Numbered from the stretch's first letter, positions 8,605-16,753 are shown. The stretch: 34,378 nt of DNA from Acidimicrobiaceae bacterium (GCA_003160635.1 PMLV01000265.1:37786-72163); one strand, 5' to 3'. Notes: a model not told the origin generated them from the letters alone. Program-made: numbers and translations.

Positions 8605-10343
8605 GTGTTCTCCTCCTGCTGACCCGGATTGGAAGCTGTTGCGCCCCTTCTACCCGCGCCGCCGCGCCGGGTCGGCCATTGCGGGGGTGCGCCCTCGGCG
8701 ATCCACGCCGCCGCGGCCGTGGCCGCGAAGACAGCATCGGAGCAATTGACGGGCCAGCGATCTTCTGCGTGCAGGACCACTTCGACCTGGGGCATGTCGC
8801 GGGCGGCCAGAATTCCGAAGGAACGGATGGTGAGGTCCAGCGGCTCCCCCACCGCGTCGACCGCGATCCCCTCGGACCAGACCAGGCCCAGCGCCTGGTG
8901 GACCGCACCCAGCACGTAGGAGCGCAACGTGACCGGGTCGAGGATCTCTCCCGCCCACACCTCGACCGTGACGGTTCCCCGGCCATGGGGGCCTCCCTCT
9001 CGCTCCAGGCTCACGGCGGCGCGCCCGCCGCCAGGGATGCTGACGTCGACCTGGCCCCGGCCCGACTCCTCCGGGGCCGGCATCGGGCGGAGCCCACCGA
9101 GAACGCGCAGCGCGCGCTGAGCCGCCACCACTTCGACCCAGCCCGCTCCCCGGAGCTCGTTCCCCACCGGGGGCCCGAGGATGTCGACCTCCTCGACGGC
9201 CACCTCGGGCGCGATGGCGCCCAGTCGCGCCCGCACGTCGCCCAGGTCGGGTGAGCCGGGCGTGCGGCCGATCCGCACGACGCCGGAACCGTCCGTCCGC
9301 AGCCCGAGGGAGAGCGGTGGTCGCTTCGGCCCGAAGCGGACAACGTCCTCGCGGCTCCAGAGCACGCGCACCGGGTGCTGCCATTGCGTGGCGAGCGCAC
9401 GCGCCCGCGCGGGGACCGGACTCCGGCACTTACCACCGAAGGCGCCCCCGTTGGCCAGCGGCGTCGCCGGTTCGGCGTCGGGAGGACACCAGCTCGCGTC
9501 CGGCTCGACATAGGCCGGTTCCACCCACGTCGTCTGCAGCGTGAGCGCCCAGTCCCCGTCGGGGACCGCCACGGGATAGGCCAGCGGCATGGTGCTGTGA
9601 CGGCCCTGCACTTTCTTCGCCCCCGCTCGGGCTGCGTCCAGACCTCGTACGGGCGCCGCCTCCGCCGCTCCCAATTGCACCAGGCAGCCTGCCGGGGCGC
9701 AGTCGTCCGCGAAGCCTCCACCGCCCAGGACGACATCGGGGCCGGATCTCTGCGACGTGGCTCCCTCGAGCTGAGCCCTCCACTGGGTCAACAGCTGGTC
9801 GGCGACAGGAACGGGTTGGACGGGGGTCGTACCGCCGCCCTCCGTCCCTCCAATACCGAGGGCGGCGCACCCGGCTTCGACGATGGACTGCCACCCGGTG
9901 CACCGGCAGAGGTGCGCCAACAAGGCCGATTCGACCGCGTGGCGGGTGAGGGGCCGGTTGCCGTGTTCGAGCGCGGCCAAGCGCAACATGATCCCCGGAG
10001 TGCAGAAACCGCACTGGCTGGCCCCGGCGGCCAGAAAGGCATCGACCCAGCGAGTCTGGAGCTCGGGATTGAGCCCTTCCACGGTGGTGACGGAGCGCCC
10101 GGCGACGCGCCGCACCGGAGTGACACAGGCGACCCGCGCCCCGCCGTCCACCCAGACGGTGCAGCACCCGCACTGACCCTGCGGACTGCAGCCGTCCTTG
10201 ACGGAGCGGCACTGCAACTGCTCGCGGAGCGCGTCGAGGAGAGAGGTCCCACGGTCGTCATGGACCTCGACGGGGTGTCCGTTGAGGGTGAAGGAGACGG
10301 CTGTCGCCGTGGGGGTGCCGCTCAGCTGAACGAAGAGCCACAA
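8601..10343 (-). CDS. reduced xanthine-dehydrogenase-like [2Fe-2S]/molybdopterin-domain fusion
   Basis: The 580 residues begin with the small-subunit module of the xanthine dehydrogenase family. This is a plant-type [2Fe-2S] domain with Cys52, Cys58, Cys61 and Cys73 (GCSPQGQCGCC), then the helical [2Fe-2S] domain with QCGFCTPG and HLCRCTG (to about residue 165). The rest (about 190-560) resembles a shortened large subunit: NGGAFGGK matches the GGGFGGK motif, and DMPQVEVVLHAED resembles its C-terminal part. The large subunit normally needs about 750 residues, so much is missing. Where the family has the catalytic GVGE motif near the end, this protein reads VNCSD, so hydroxylase activity is doubtful. 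No FAD domain is adjacent. The start TTG at 10343 overlaps the HesB gene by 22 bp; CTG at 10325 is another option. Confidence 0.75.
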   Translation of the reverse strand: MWLFVQLSGTPTATAVSFTLNGHPVEVHDDRGTSLLDALREQLQCRSVKDGCSPQGQCGCCTVWVDGGARVACVTPVRRVAGRSVTTVEGLNPELQTRWVDAFLAAGASQCGFCTPGIMLRLAALEHGNRPLTRHAVESALLAHLCRCTGWQSIVEAGCAALGIGGTEGGGTTPVQPVPVADQLLTQWRAQLEGATSQRSGPDVVLGGGGFADDCAPAGCLVQLGAAEAAPVRGLDAARAGAKKVQGRHSTMPLAYPVAVPDGDWALTLQTTWVEPAYVEPDASWCPPDAEPATPLANGGAFGGKCRSPVPARARALATQWQHPVRVLWSREDVVRFGPKRPPLSLGLRTDGSGVVRIGRTPGSPDLGDVRARLGAIAPEVAVEEVDILGPPVGNELRGAGWVEVVAAQRALRVLGGLRPMPAPEESGRGQVDVSIPGGGRAAVSLEREGGPHGRGTVTVEVWAGEILDPVTLRSYVLGAVHQALGLVWSEGIAVDAVGEPLDLTIRSFGILAARDMPQVEVVLHAEDRWPVNCSDAVFAATAAAAWIAEGAPPQWPTRRGGAGRRGATASNPGQQEENT

Positions 10344-10687
10344 CCGCAGGTGCGGGTGGCGTTCGGGTTCACGATGTGGAACCCGGCCCCCTGCAGCCCG
10401 TCGCTGTAGTCGAGCGTCGAGCCGACAAGAAGCTCGGCGCTGGCCGAGTCGACGACGACCCTGACCGTCCCGAACTCGCGCACCACGTCGTCGGCCATCA
10501 CCTCGGAGTCAAAGAACATTTCGTAGCTGTACCCCGAACACCCACCCGGCTTGACGGCCACACGGAGGGCCAGCGACTCGCCTTCCTCCTGGGCTAACAG
10601 CTCGGCCACTTTGGTGATGGCAACATCGCTGAGGGTGACCGGTGCTGGCTTCTTGCCGATGTTGACCGACGTGGTCATGGTGGTCAC
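10322..10687 (-). CDS. HesB/IscA/ErpA family iron-sulfur assembly protein
   Basis: This 121-residue A-type carrier holds or delivers Fe-S clusters to apo-proteins. The three conserved cysteines are present: one in KPGGCSGYSYEM and two in the C-terminal CGCGSSFS. The fold core (VAITKVAELLAQEE, then LRVAVKPGG and FHIVNPNA) is typical of the family. The start is GTG 10687, with a strong AAGGAGG ribosome binding site at 10694-10700; an in-frame ATG lies 9 bases further in. It is followed on the same strand by an Fe-S protein (overlap of 22 bp) and is divergent from Mrp, another Fe-S carrier, so the locus looks devoted to Fe-S cluster supply and use. Confidence 0.92.
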   Translation of the reverse strand: MTTMTTSVNIGKKPAPVTLSDVAITKVAELLAQEEGESLALRVAVKPGGCSGYSYEMFFDSEVMADDVVREFGTVRVVVDSASAELLVGSTLDYSDGLQGAGFHIVNPNATRTCGCGSSFS

Positions 10688-10843
10688 AGGGAGCCTCCTT
10701 GTCGCGCCGCTGGCGCTGGCCGCCCCGCCGCACTGTGCTGCGGGAATGCCCCCATGTTACCGGTGTCTCCACACGGTCTGTCCATACGGGGCCGACAGAA
10801 CGACGGGGAGATGACCCCCGAAGTGGCCCCAGGATCGGAATTC

Positions 10844-10862
10844 ACCTGCACGCAGGTAGAAT
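10844..10862 (+). promoter_or_regulatory. palindrome overlapping the leaderless promoter of mrp
   Basis: ACCTGC-AC-GCAGGT at 10844-10857 is a perfect inverted repeat. It runs into TAGAAT (10857-10862), which is six bases before the mrp ATG at 10869, a leaderless -10 layout. A repressor bound here would block the promoter. The regulator is not known from the sequence; an Fe-S-sensing one would suit the neighbouring genes. Confidence 0.5.
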
Positions 10863-10868
10863 GCTTCC

Positions 10869-12059
10869 ATGAGTCCCGGGTCAGCACCCACTCCTCTCAC
10901 CCCCGCCCCCGAGCGTGAGGAAGAGGTGCGCCAGAGTCTGCGCGCCGTGATCGACCCCGAGCTGGGCGACACCATCGTCGACCTGGGCATGGTTCGCGCC
11001 ATCACCGTCTCGGGCGACGAGGTCGTGGTCGACGTGGCCCTGACCATCGCCGCCTGTCCCTTGCGCTCCCAGATCGAGCGGGACGTCCGGGGCCAGATCG
11101 AAGCCCTGGACTGGGTGCGCACCCTTGCTATCCGCATCGCCACCATGGATGCCGCGGAACGTGCGGCGGTGATGGCGCGGGCCCGCTGGAAGGCCCGCGA
11201 GGACGCCCCGGAAACGGCTATCCCCGCCACGACCCGTGTCCTGGCGATCGCCTCAGGCAAGGGCGGGGTCGGCAAGTCCTCGGTCACGGTCAACCTGGCC
11301 GTGGCCCTGGCCCGGAGGGGCCTCACCGTCGGCATCCTCGACGCAGACATCTGGGGTTTCTCCGTTCCCCGCCTCCTCGGAATGGAGGGCGGGGTCGAAG
11401 CCCGGCAGGGAAAGATGGTCCCCCTGGAACAGAAGGTGGGCGAGGGCCTGGTGCGGGTTCTCTCCATGGGGTTCCTGGCCGACGAGGAGCAGGCCATCAT
11501 GTGGCGGGGCCTGGTGTTGAACCGGGCCGTGCAGCAATTCCTCCAGGACGCACATTGGGGAGACCTCGATTACCTGCTGATCGACCTGCCCCCCGGTACC
11601 GGCGACGTGCAGATGGGGTTGGCCCGCCTGCTTCCCCGCACGGAGATGCTGGTCGTCACGACACCGCCACTGGCGGCCCAGAAGGTGGCCGCCCGGGCCG
11701 CCGACATGGCGCGCAAGGGCTACCTCCGCGTGGCCGGGGTCATCGAGAACATGAGCGACTTCACCTGCGAGCACGGGACCACGTACGCCCTGTTCGGCTC
11801 GGGCGGAGGAGCCCGTCTGGCCCATGGGCTCGGCGTCCCGCTGATCGGCTCCATCCCCCTCCACCCAGATCTGGCTGCGGCCGGCGATGCCGGGACACCG
11901 GTGGCGGCCGGCGTAGGCGAGCTGGCCCCGCTCTTCGCCGAATTGGCCCGGGTGGTGGCCGAGGAAGTGGCCCCCCTCCTCGAGACCTCGTCCTGCTCGG
12001 CCCGGCTCGTCGAGCGGGTGGAAGCCGCCGTGGCCAGCGGAGAACACCAGCTCGACTGA
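10869..12059 (+). CDS. mrp: Mrp/NBP35-family P-loop ATPase, Fe-S cluster carrier
   Basis: Mrp (ApbC) is a cytosolic P-loop NTPase that carries [4Fe-4S] clusters. The 396 residues start with a MIP18/DUF59 domain (about 17-95, with VIDPELGDTIVDLGMV), then the deviant Walker A GKGGVGKSS at 130-138. DADIWGFSVPRLLG and LIDLPPGTGD (Walker B type) follow. In E. coli-type Mrp a CxxC motif follows IENMS; here that stretch reads SDFTCEHGTTYALFG with a single cysteine, so cluster binding at the dimer interface may differ, as in several actinobacterial homologues. It is divergent from the HesB gene, and its ATG sits six bases after a TAGAAT hexamer. Confidence 0.93.
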   Translation: MSPGSAPTPLTPAPEREEEVRQSLRAVIDPELGDTIVDLGMVRAITVSGDEVVVDVALTIAACPLRSQIERDVRGQIEALDWVRTLAIRIATMDAAERAAVMARARWKAREDAPETAIPATTRVLAIASGKGGVGKSSVTVNLAVALARRGLTVGILDADIWGFSVPRLLGMEGGVEARQGKMVPLEQKVGEGLVRVLSMGFLADEEQAIMWRGLVLNRAVQQFLQDAHWGDLDYLLIDLPPGTGDVQMGLARLLPRTEMLVVTTPPLAAQKVAARAADMARKGYLRVAGVIENMSDFTCEHGTTYALFGSGGGARLAHGLGVPLIGSIPLHPDLAAAGDAGTPVAAGVGELAPLFAELARVVAEEVAPLLETSSCSARLVERVEAAVASGEHQLD

Positions 12060-12179
12060 GCCACCTCGGCTACGCCGGCGCCACCCAGCGCCAGCGGGTC
12101 GTGATCGTGTCCTGCCCCAGGGGCTCTTCAGACGCTTCGGCGCGACTCGGTCCCACCCCGGTATCGGGCACGGGCGGGA

Positions 12180-13166
12180 TCACACAGAGCCCTCCTCGGA
12201 ATTGGCGGCGCGGGAAACGGCCCGTATGGCCTCGTTGAAGTCGCCGGTGGCACCGGTCAGTGCGCTGTCGTCGCCGGCGGGCACGTCGTCATACCCTTCG
12301 TCGCCCGGCAGCACGATCCGCACCCCGTTCCCGACACCGTCCCCGTCGGCGATCACCCGGGGCTCAATGGTGGGGACCGAGCGTGACGCCTTCTCGGCCG
12401 CCTCCAGCAGCTCGGCGCTCGTGGCGAAACGGCTGATGGCCTGGAGGTTGCGGATGGTCGGGAAGATCAACTCGAAGACGCCCTTGCGATGACCCTCCAG
12501 AGCCCGACGCGGCGAGATCCACGTGTCGGCAATGGTCTCCCCGGCGTCGTGGGCCGCCTGCTGTCCCAGCGGGGCTGCAGCCACGAAGAACCGGGTGTCG
12601 TAACGGCGCGGTGCGCCCCGGGGGGTGATCCAGTGGGCGAAGTAGTGGACGTCGCCCACCAGGAGTTGCAGCTTCTCGTCGCGACAGAGGTCGAGGAAGC
12701 GCCGTCTCCCCTTGTTGACCAGGGCACGCTCGGCCACGAAACGGGCCTCTTCCTCCTCGTCGCCGGCCAGTAACGGCGGACCCGCCGGACGTGTGGCCAG
12801 CAGGAGCCCCGCCTCCTCGAATGTCTCACGCAACGCCGCCACCCAGTAGGCCAGGCCTCCACTCTCGATGCCCAGCAAGATGCTGGCCTCCACGTCGGCC
12901 CGGCCCTGCGACAGGGCTTCGGCCTCCGGGCCCCCGTCGAGTGGATCCACCGCGCCGCCCGGAAACACGTAGGCACCGCCGACGAAGTCGGACTGCAGGT
13001 TGCGCCGGACCATCAGCACCTCGAGCGCACTGCCGCCGCTCTCCGGATTGGCCGCGTCGCGCACCAGCATGACGGTTGCCGCGGGCCGGATGACCACCTC
13101 GTCGGGAGGCACGCGGGCAGCTCCTGCACCCGGACGGTCGGCGCGCTCGGGAGGGGAAGAAGCCAC
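12180..13166 (-). CDS. Nudix hydrolase (NUDT19-like)
   Basis: This 328-residue protein has a Nudix fold: VVIRPAATVMLVRD, VLMVRRNLQSDFVGGAYVF, PGGAVDP and the catalytic helix LRETFEEAGLLL. The wide insertion between the PGG turn and the RExxEE helix is typical of the NUDT19 (RP2p) subgroup, which cleaves CoA-type or other nucleoside diphosphate substrates. HWITPRGAPRRYDTRFFVA supports this subgroup. The actual substrate cannot be told. The C-terminal region (about 235-328) is acidic and probably flexible. The start is GTG 13166, with TAGCCT six bases upstream. It converges on mrp and is divergent from the DUF929-like gene. Confidence 0.88.
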   Translation of the reverse strand: MASSPPERADRPGAGAARVPPDEVVIRPAATVMLVRDAANPESGGSALEVLMVRRNLQSDFVGGAYVFPGGAVDPLDGGPEAEALSQGRADVEASILLGIESGGLAYWVAALRETFEEAGLLLATRPAGPPLLAGDEEEEARFVAERALVNKGRRRFLDLCRDEKLQLLVGDVHYFAHWITPRGAPRRYDTRFFVAAAPLGQQAAHDAGETIADTWISPRRALEGHRKGVFELIFPTIRNLQAISRFATSAELLEAAEKASRSVPTIEPRVIADGDGVGNGVRIVLPGDEGYDDVPAGDDSALTGATGDFNEAIRAVSRAANSEEGSV

Positions 13167-13178
13167 ATGGCGAGGCTA
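13167..13178 (-). promoter_or_regulatory. leaderless-type -10 element before the Nudix gene
   Basis: On the minus strand TAGCCT (13178-13173), a six-base spacer and the GTG start at 13166 follow each other, the same layout as before nadE and mrp. No ribosome binding site is seen. Confidence 0.45.
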
Positions 13179-13238
13179 CTGGCACACGGCTGAGCGCCCC
13201 CAGAAGAACCAAAACCCTCGTCTACGCTGATGCCTCCC

Positions 13239-14135
13239 ATGAGTCTCGACGCCCCCGAGCAGGCGGAGTCGCCCGTCGTGCACACGATCCCCCGGCGTTA
13301 CGTCGCCTTGGGGCTCATCGTGCTCGCCATCATTCTGGTGGGCGCGCTCATCGTGATCCGCAACGCAGACCAGACGGGCGACACGTCGGACACAGAAACC
13401 GTCACACCCGCCCCCACCTCCGTGATTGCGGCTCTCTCCCAGATCCCTGCCGCCACCACCAACGGAGTGGGGGTCACATCGCCCGACAACCCGATCACCC
13501 CGCCCACGGCCACGGGCAACGCGTCCCTCTGGGAAAGCTCGACGCAGGGCGCCGGCCCCAGGCCGGTCGTCTTCTTCTATGGCGCGGAGTTCGCGCCATA
13601 CGCCGCAGCCGAGCGCTGGCCCGTCGTCATCGCGTTGGCCCGGTTCGGCACCTTCACCCAACTCGGGCTCATGCTGTCAAGCTCCTCGGTGGCCTTCTCC
13701 AACACGGCGACCTTCACGTTCTGGCATGCCCAGTACTCCAGCCTCTGGGTCGACCTGCAGGCCGACGAGCGCTACAGCTCGCTCGACCCGACCGGTGGTG
13801 GTTACACCGCATTGCAGGCTCCCACCGCCCGGCAGTCGGCCTCGGTCGCGGTCTACGACACCTCCGCCAAGACGTTTCCCCTGCTCGATATCGCGAACCA
13901 CTACGTGCTGATTGGATCGAGCTTCTCACCCACCGTCCTCGGCGGTCTCTCCCAATCCCAGATCGCCGACGACCTGGCGTACCCCGCCAGCCCTGTCACC
14001 CAGGCCATCATGGCTTCGGCGAACGAGATCACGGCTGCGATCTGCTCCGTGACCGGCGAACGGCCGACCGCCGTCTGCAGCGCCCACGGTGTCAGGGCGG
14101 CCGATGCCAAGATGAAAATCCGCCAAGCGGGATAG
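13239..14135 (+). CDS. DUF929-like membrane-anchored protein without the CxxC cysteines
   Basis: The protein has 298 residues from ATG 13239 (301 from ATG 13230; no ribosome binding site separates the two). A short cytoplasmic N-terminus is followed by one membrane segment (YVALGLIVLAIILVGALIVI), a Thr/Pro-rich linker and an extracytoplasmic domain. That domain contains PVVFFYGAEFAPYAAAERW followed by PVVIALARFGTF, which I recognise as the DUF929 signature, normally GAEFCPYCAAERW. Both cysteines of the thioredoxin-like CPYC motif are alanine here. Two cysteines remain near the C-terminus (AAICSVTGERPTAVCSAHG). The fold is probably kept, but thiol-disulfide chemistry at the usual site is not possible. 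It stands alone between the divergent Nudix gene and whiB. Confidence 0.8.
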   Translation: MSLDAPEQAESPVVHTIPRRYVALGLIVLAIILVGALIVIRNADQTGDTSDTETVTPAPTSVIAALSQIPAATTNGVGVTSPDNPITPPTATGNASLWESSTQGAGPRPVVFFYGAEFAPYAAAERWPVVIALARFGTFTQLGLMLSSSSVAFSNTATFTFWHAQYSSLWVDLQADERYSSLDPTGGGYTALQAPTARQSASVAVYDTSAKTFPLLDIANHYVLIGSSFSPTVLGGLSQSQIADDLAYPASPVTQAIMASANEITAAICSVTGERPTAVCSAHGVRAADAKMKIRQAG

Positions 14136-14170
14136 GAACCCCCTCCACGAGGGTCAGTCAGCGGCTGGTC

Positions 14171-14428
14171 TCAGCTGGCCCGGCGGTCGAGCACCAGTTT
14201 GCGCTCCACCTCGTTGAGACCGCCCCATATGCCATGGGGCTCCCGAATACGGATGGCGTATTCGAGACAGTCCCCCCGCACGTGACACTGGTGGCATATC
14301 TCCTTGGCCCGGAGCTCTCGCGCTGCTTTCTCTTCCTTACGTTCAGCGTGAGACGGCGGAAAGAACGCCGACGCTTGCGGTCCCCGACAGGCTGCTTTGA
14401 CCTGCCACGTGTCTAGTCCTTGGCGCAT
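14171..14428 (-). CDS. WhiB-family [4Fe-4S] transcriptional regulator
   Basis: WhiB-like proteins bind a [4Fe-4S] cluster, sense redox signals or NO, and act on transcription together with the primary sigma factor. The 85 residues show the four cysteines Cys14 (KAACRG), Cys45 and Cys48 (ICHQCHV) and Cys54 (DCLEYA), then the turn GIWGGLNE and a basic tail (RKLVLDRRAS). I chose ATG 14428, which gives the usual WhiB N-terminus; the same frame stays open far upstream, but that part is antisense to the ATPase gene. It is divergent from two ArsA-type ATPases, the same arrangement as M. tuberculosis whiB4 with Rv3679/Rv3680, so a WhiB4-like role is likely. A 15-bp palindrome lies 15 bp upstream of the start. 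Confidence 0.93.
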   Translation of the reverse strand: MRQGLDTWQVKAACRGPQASAFFPPSHAERKEEKAARELRAKEICHQCHVRGDCLEYAIRIREPHGIWGGLNEVERKLVLDRRAS

Positions 14429-14442
14429 GTGACCCCCAGAAT

Positions 14443-14457
14443 GGGTACTTCGTACCC
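14443..14457. promoter_or_regulatory. palindromic operator candidate between whiB and the ArsA pair
   Basis: GGGTAC-TTC-GTACCC is a perfect inverted repeat with 6-bp arms, placed 15-29 bp upstream of the whiB start where a core promoter would lie. WhiB genes are often autoregulated, so this may be an operator; which protein binds it is unknown. Confidence 0.4.
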
Positions 14458-14566
14458 CCCGCTCGTCAACATACTGCCGGGGTGCCACCGCATCAAGGGC
14501 CCTGAACTGGATCTTTAGTTCATCAGCGCTCCCTGGGACCAAAGCCCCAACTACGCTCGGCCGGAC

Positions 14567-15538
14567 ATGGACGTGGGGATTTTCTGTGCGCAAAGCCACG
14601 TTCTGATCGTGGCCGGCAAGGGAGGCGTCGGGAAAACGACGATGGCAGCCGCTCTGGCCCGGATGGCTTCGCAGACCGGTCGCTCGGTGCTCATCGTCGA
14701 GTTGGAAGGGAAGTCCGGCATCACGGGAGCCTTCGGCCTGGACCAGGACCTGGGCTACGAAGAGATGGAGCTCCAGCCGGCCCACGGCCCTGAGCAGGGG
14801 GCTGTGCTGGCCCGACGGATCACGCCTGACGACGCGCTGGTGGAGTACCTCGAAGACCACGGGCTGCGGCGGGTCTCCAAGCGTCTCGTCAGTTCCGGGG
14901 TGGTCGACGTCGTCTCGACCGCCATCCCCGGTATCCGCGACGTACTCGTGCTCGGCAAGATCAAACAACTCGAACGCGAGGAGGTCGCCGACCTGATCGT
15001 GGTCGATGCCCCCGCAACCGGCCATGCCATCACCTTTCTCACCTCGGCCAGCGGGCTCGTCAATGCCGCCCGGGGCGGACCGCTCCGCACCCAGGCCAGC
15101 GACGTGGTCGACCTCTTGGCCGACCCGTCGCGTTGCCGGGTGATGTTGGTCACGCTCCCCGAGGAGATGCCCGTGAGCGAGACGGTCGAGTCCGCCTTCA
15201 CACTGGAGGACAAGGCCGGCGTCCAGTTGGGCCCGGTGATCGTCAACGCCACCGACCCCGACCCGGTCGGTCTCGAGCGATCGGCCCAGGAGGCCGCGGC
15301 CGGGCTCGACATCGACCCGGCCGTCCTCACCGCCCTGGAAGAGGCGCGGGTCTTCCGCCTCCAGCGCCACGCTCTTTCGGCCTCCCAGATAGAGCGATTG
15401 GCCCGGGACCTTCCCCTGCCGCAGCTCCTCGTGCCGCGGATGGAGACCCAGGACATCGGTCTGGCCGAGACGGACCGGTTGGCGGAGGCCCTGGCCCACG
15501 CCATCGGCCAACTCGCCCCTGAGGTCCCGGTCCCATGA
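14567..15538 (+). CDS. ArsA/GET3-family ATPase, first of a pair
   Basis: This 323-residue P-loop ATPase has the full deviant Walker A AGKGGVGKTT at 16-25, including the signature lysine, then LIVELEGKSGITGAFGL, a DUF-like helical region and LIVVDAPATGHAITFL (switch II/Walker B). It belongs to the ArsA/GET3 family. In actinobacteria such proteins occur as adjacent pairs that form a heteromeric ATPase; the mycobacterial pair Rv3679/Rv3680 (BagA/BagB) has been linked to redox and metabolite stress rather than arsenite transport. The stop overlaps the start of the second ATPase by four bases. It is divergent from whiB. No ArsB pump is nearby, so arsenite export is unlikely. Confidence 0.9.
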   Translation: MDVGIFCAQSHVLIVAGKGGVGKTTMAAALARMASQTGRSVLIVELEGKSGITGAFGLDQDLGYEEMELQPAHGPEQGAVLARRITPDDALVEYLEDHGLRRVSKRLVSSGVVDVVSTAIPGIRDVLVLGKIKQLEREEVADLIVVDAPATGHAITFLTSASGLVNAARGGPLRTQASDVVDLLADPSRCRVMLVTLPEEMPVSETVESAFTLEDKAGVQLGPVIVNATDPDPVGLERSAQEAAAGLDIDPAVLTALEEARVFRLQRHALSASQIERLARDLPLPQLLVPRMETQDIGLAETDRLAEALAHAIGQLAPEVPVP

Positions 15539-16641
15539 GCGAGGCCGGTCCCACGAGTGAGGCAGTACGCAGGCTGAACTCGTTGGTCGCCGAACGCAGC
15601 GTCATCGTGTGCTGCGGTTCGGGCGGCGTCGGCAAGACCACCGTCTCGGCCATCTTCGCCCTGGCGGCGGCGCGCGCGGGACGGCGGGCCTGCGTGGTCA
15701 CGGTGGACCCGGCACGGCGGCTGGCCGACTCGTTGGGCATGCAGTCCCTTCCCAACACGCCGACCGAGGTCGAAGGCGACTGGCCGGGGCATCTCCATGC
15801 GCTGATGCTCGACACCAAGGGGACGTTCGACGACCTGATCCACACCTACTCCCGCACCTCCGAGCAGGCGGAGGGCATTCTGGCCAATCGGCTCTACCAG
15901 AACCTGGCCAGTGCCCTGTCGGGCACCCAGGAGTACATGGCCATGGAAAAGCTCAACGAACTGGTCGAGTCGGGTGCGTTCGACGTCGTGGTGGTGGACA
16001 CACCTCCCACCCGCAACGCGCTCGACCTGCTCGACGCGCCGCGCCGGCTGACCCGATTCCTCGAGAACCGGATCTTTCGCGCCTTGCTCTTTCCCACACG
16101 CGTGTCGTTGCGGGCGGTGGGTCTGGCCACCCAGGCCCTCCTGCGCACGCTGTCCAAGGTGGCCGGGGCCGAAATCGTGCAGGATGCGGTGGCCTTCTTC
16201 CAAGCGTTCGAGGGCATGGAAGAGGGCTTCCGGACCCGGGCCGGGGCCGTGCGCGAGCTCCTGGCCGATCCCATGACGGCGTACGTGCTGGTGACATCAA
16301 CCCGGCCCGACGCCATTGCCGAGGCCACGTTCTTCGCCCAAAAGCTGGCGGAGCGCGAGATCGCACCCGCCGCGCTGATCGTCAACCGCATCCATCCCCG
16401 CTTCGGACCCCCCGTCGCTCCAGCCCCGGTCGCTCCTTCCCCCGCCCGCCCCTCGGGGGCCTTGGCCGCGCTCGAGGCGAACCTGGCCACACTGAACGAC
16501 GTCGCCCGGCGCGAGGAGGGCTCCTACGCCGCGCTGGCGACCGAGGTGGAACCGGCGGTGGTGGGGCGGATCCCGCTCTTCGGCCAGGACGTGCACGACC
16601 TGGGTGGGCTCCAGCGCGCGGCAGACGTGTTGTTCGGCTGA
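15535..16641 (+). CDS. ArsA/GET3-family ATPase, second of a pair
   Basis: This 368-residue partner of the preceding ATPase starts four bases inside it (ATGA). The Walker A reads CCGSGGVGKTTV (residues 26-37), so the signature lysine of the GKGGVGK form is serine, while the P-loop lysine is kept. The A-loop VVTVDPARRLADSLG and the Walker B VVVVDTPPTRNALDLLD are typical of the ArsA family. A helical region (about 155-235, with FFQAFEGMEEGFRTRAG) could form the hydrophobic client- or partner-binding part. A Pro/Ala-rich insertion (PPVAPAPVAPSPARPSG) lies near residue 290. The pair probably works as a heterodimer with non-equivalent sites. Confidence 0.9.
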   Translation: MSEAGPTSEAVRRLNSLVAERSVIVCCGSGGVGKTTVSAIFALAAARAGRRACVVTVDPARRLADSLGMQSLPNTPTEVEGDWPGHLHALMLDTKGTFDDLIHTYSRTSEQAEGILANRLYQNLASALSGTQEYMAMEKLNELVESGAFDVVVVDTPPTRNALDLLDAPRRLTRFLENRIFRALLFPTRVSLRAVGLATQALLRTLSKVAGAEIVQDAVAFFQAFEGMEEGFRTRAGAVRELLADPMTAYVLVTSTRPDAIAEATFFAQKLAEREIAPAALIVNRIHPRFGPPVAPAPVAPSPARPSGALAALEANLATLNDVARREEGSYAALATEVEPAVVGRIPLFGQDVHDLGGLQRAADVLFG

Positions 16642-16747
16642 CCGTCGGATGGCCCGGTGGGTGGACCGACGCACCGGACCGTGACCGCCGACGTGGCAGC
16701 CGGGCGACCGGCTCGGGCCGAGCTACCGCACCCCGTCTGCGGTCCGA

Positions 16748-16753
16748 TAGTCT
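16748..16753 (+). promoter_or_regulatory. leaderless-type -10 element before the response regulator
   Basis: TAGTCT lies six bases before GTG 16760, again the TANNNT-N6-start layout; no ribosome binding site is seen in between. Confidence 0.5.

Noticed and set aside
14429..15511. Extension of the whiB frame upstream to 446 residues
   Set aside because: The part upstream of ATG 14428 is antisense to the first ArsA-type ATPase, and WhiB proteins of 85 residues are normal.
14567..16641. Arsenite resistance operon
   Set aside because: The ATPases are of the ArsA family, but no ArsB, ArsR or ArsC gene is present and the WhiB context fits the mycobacterial pair instead.
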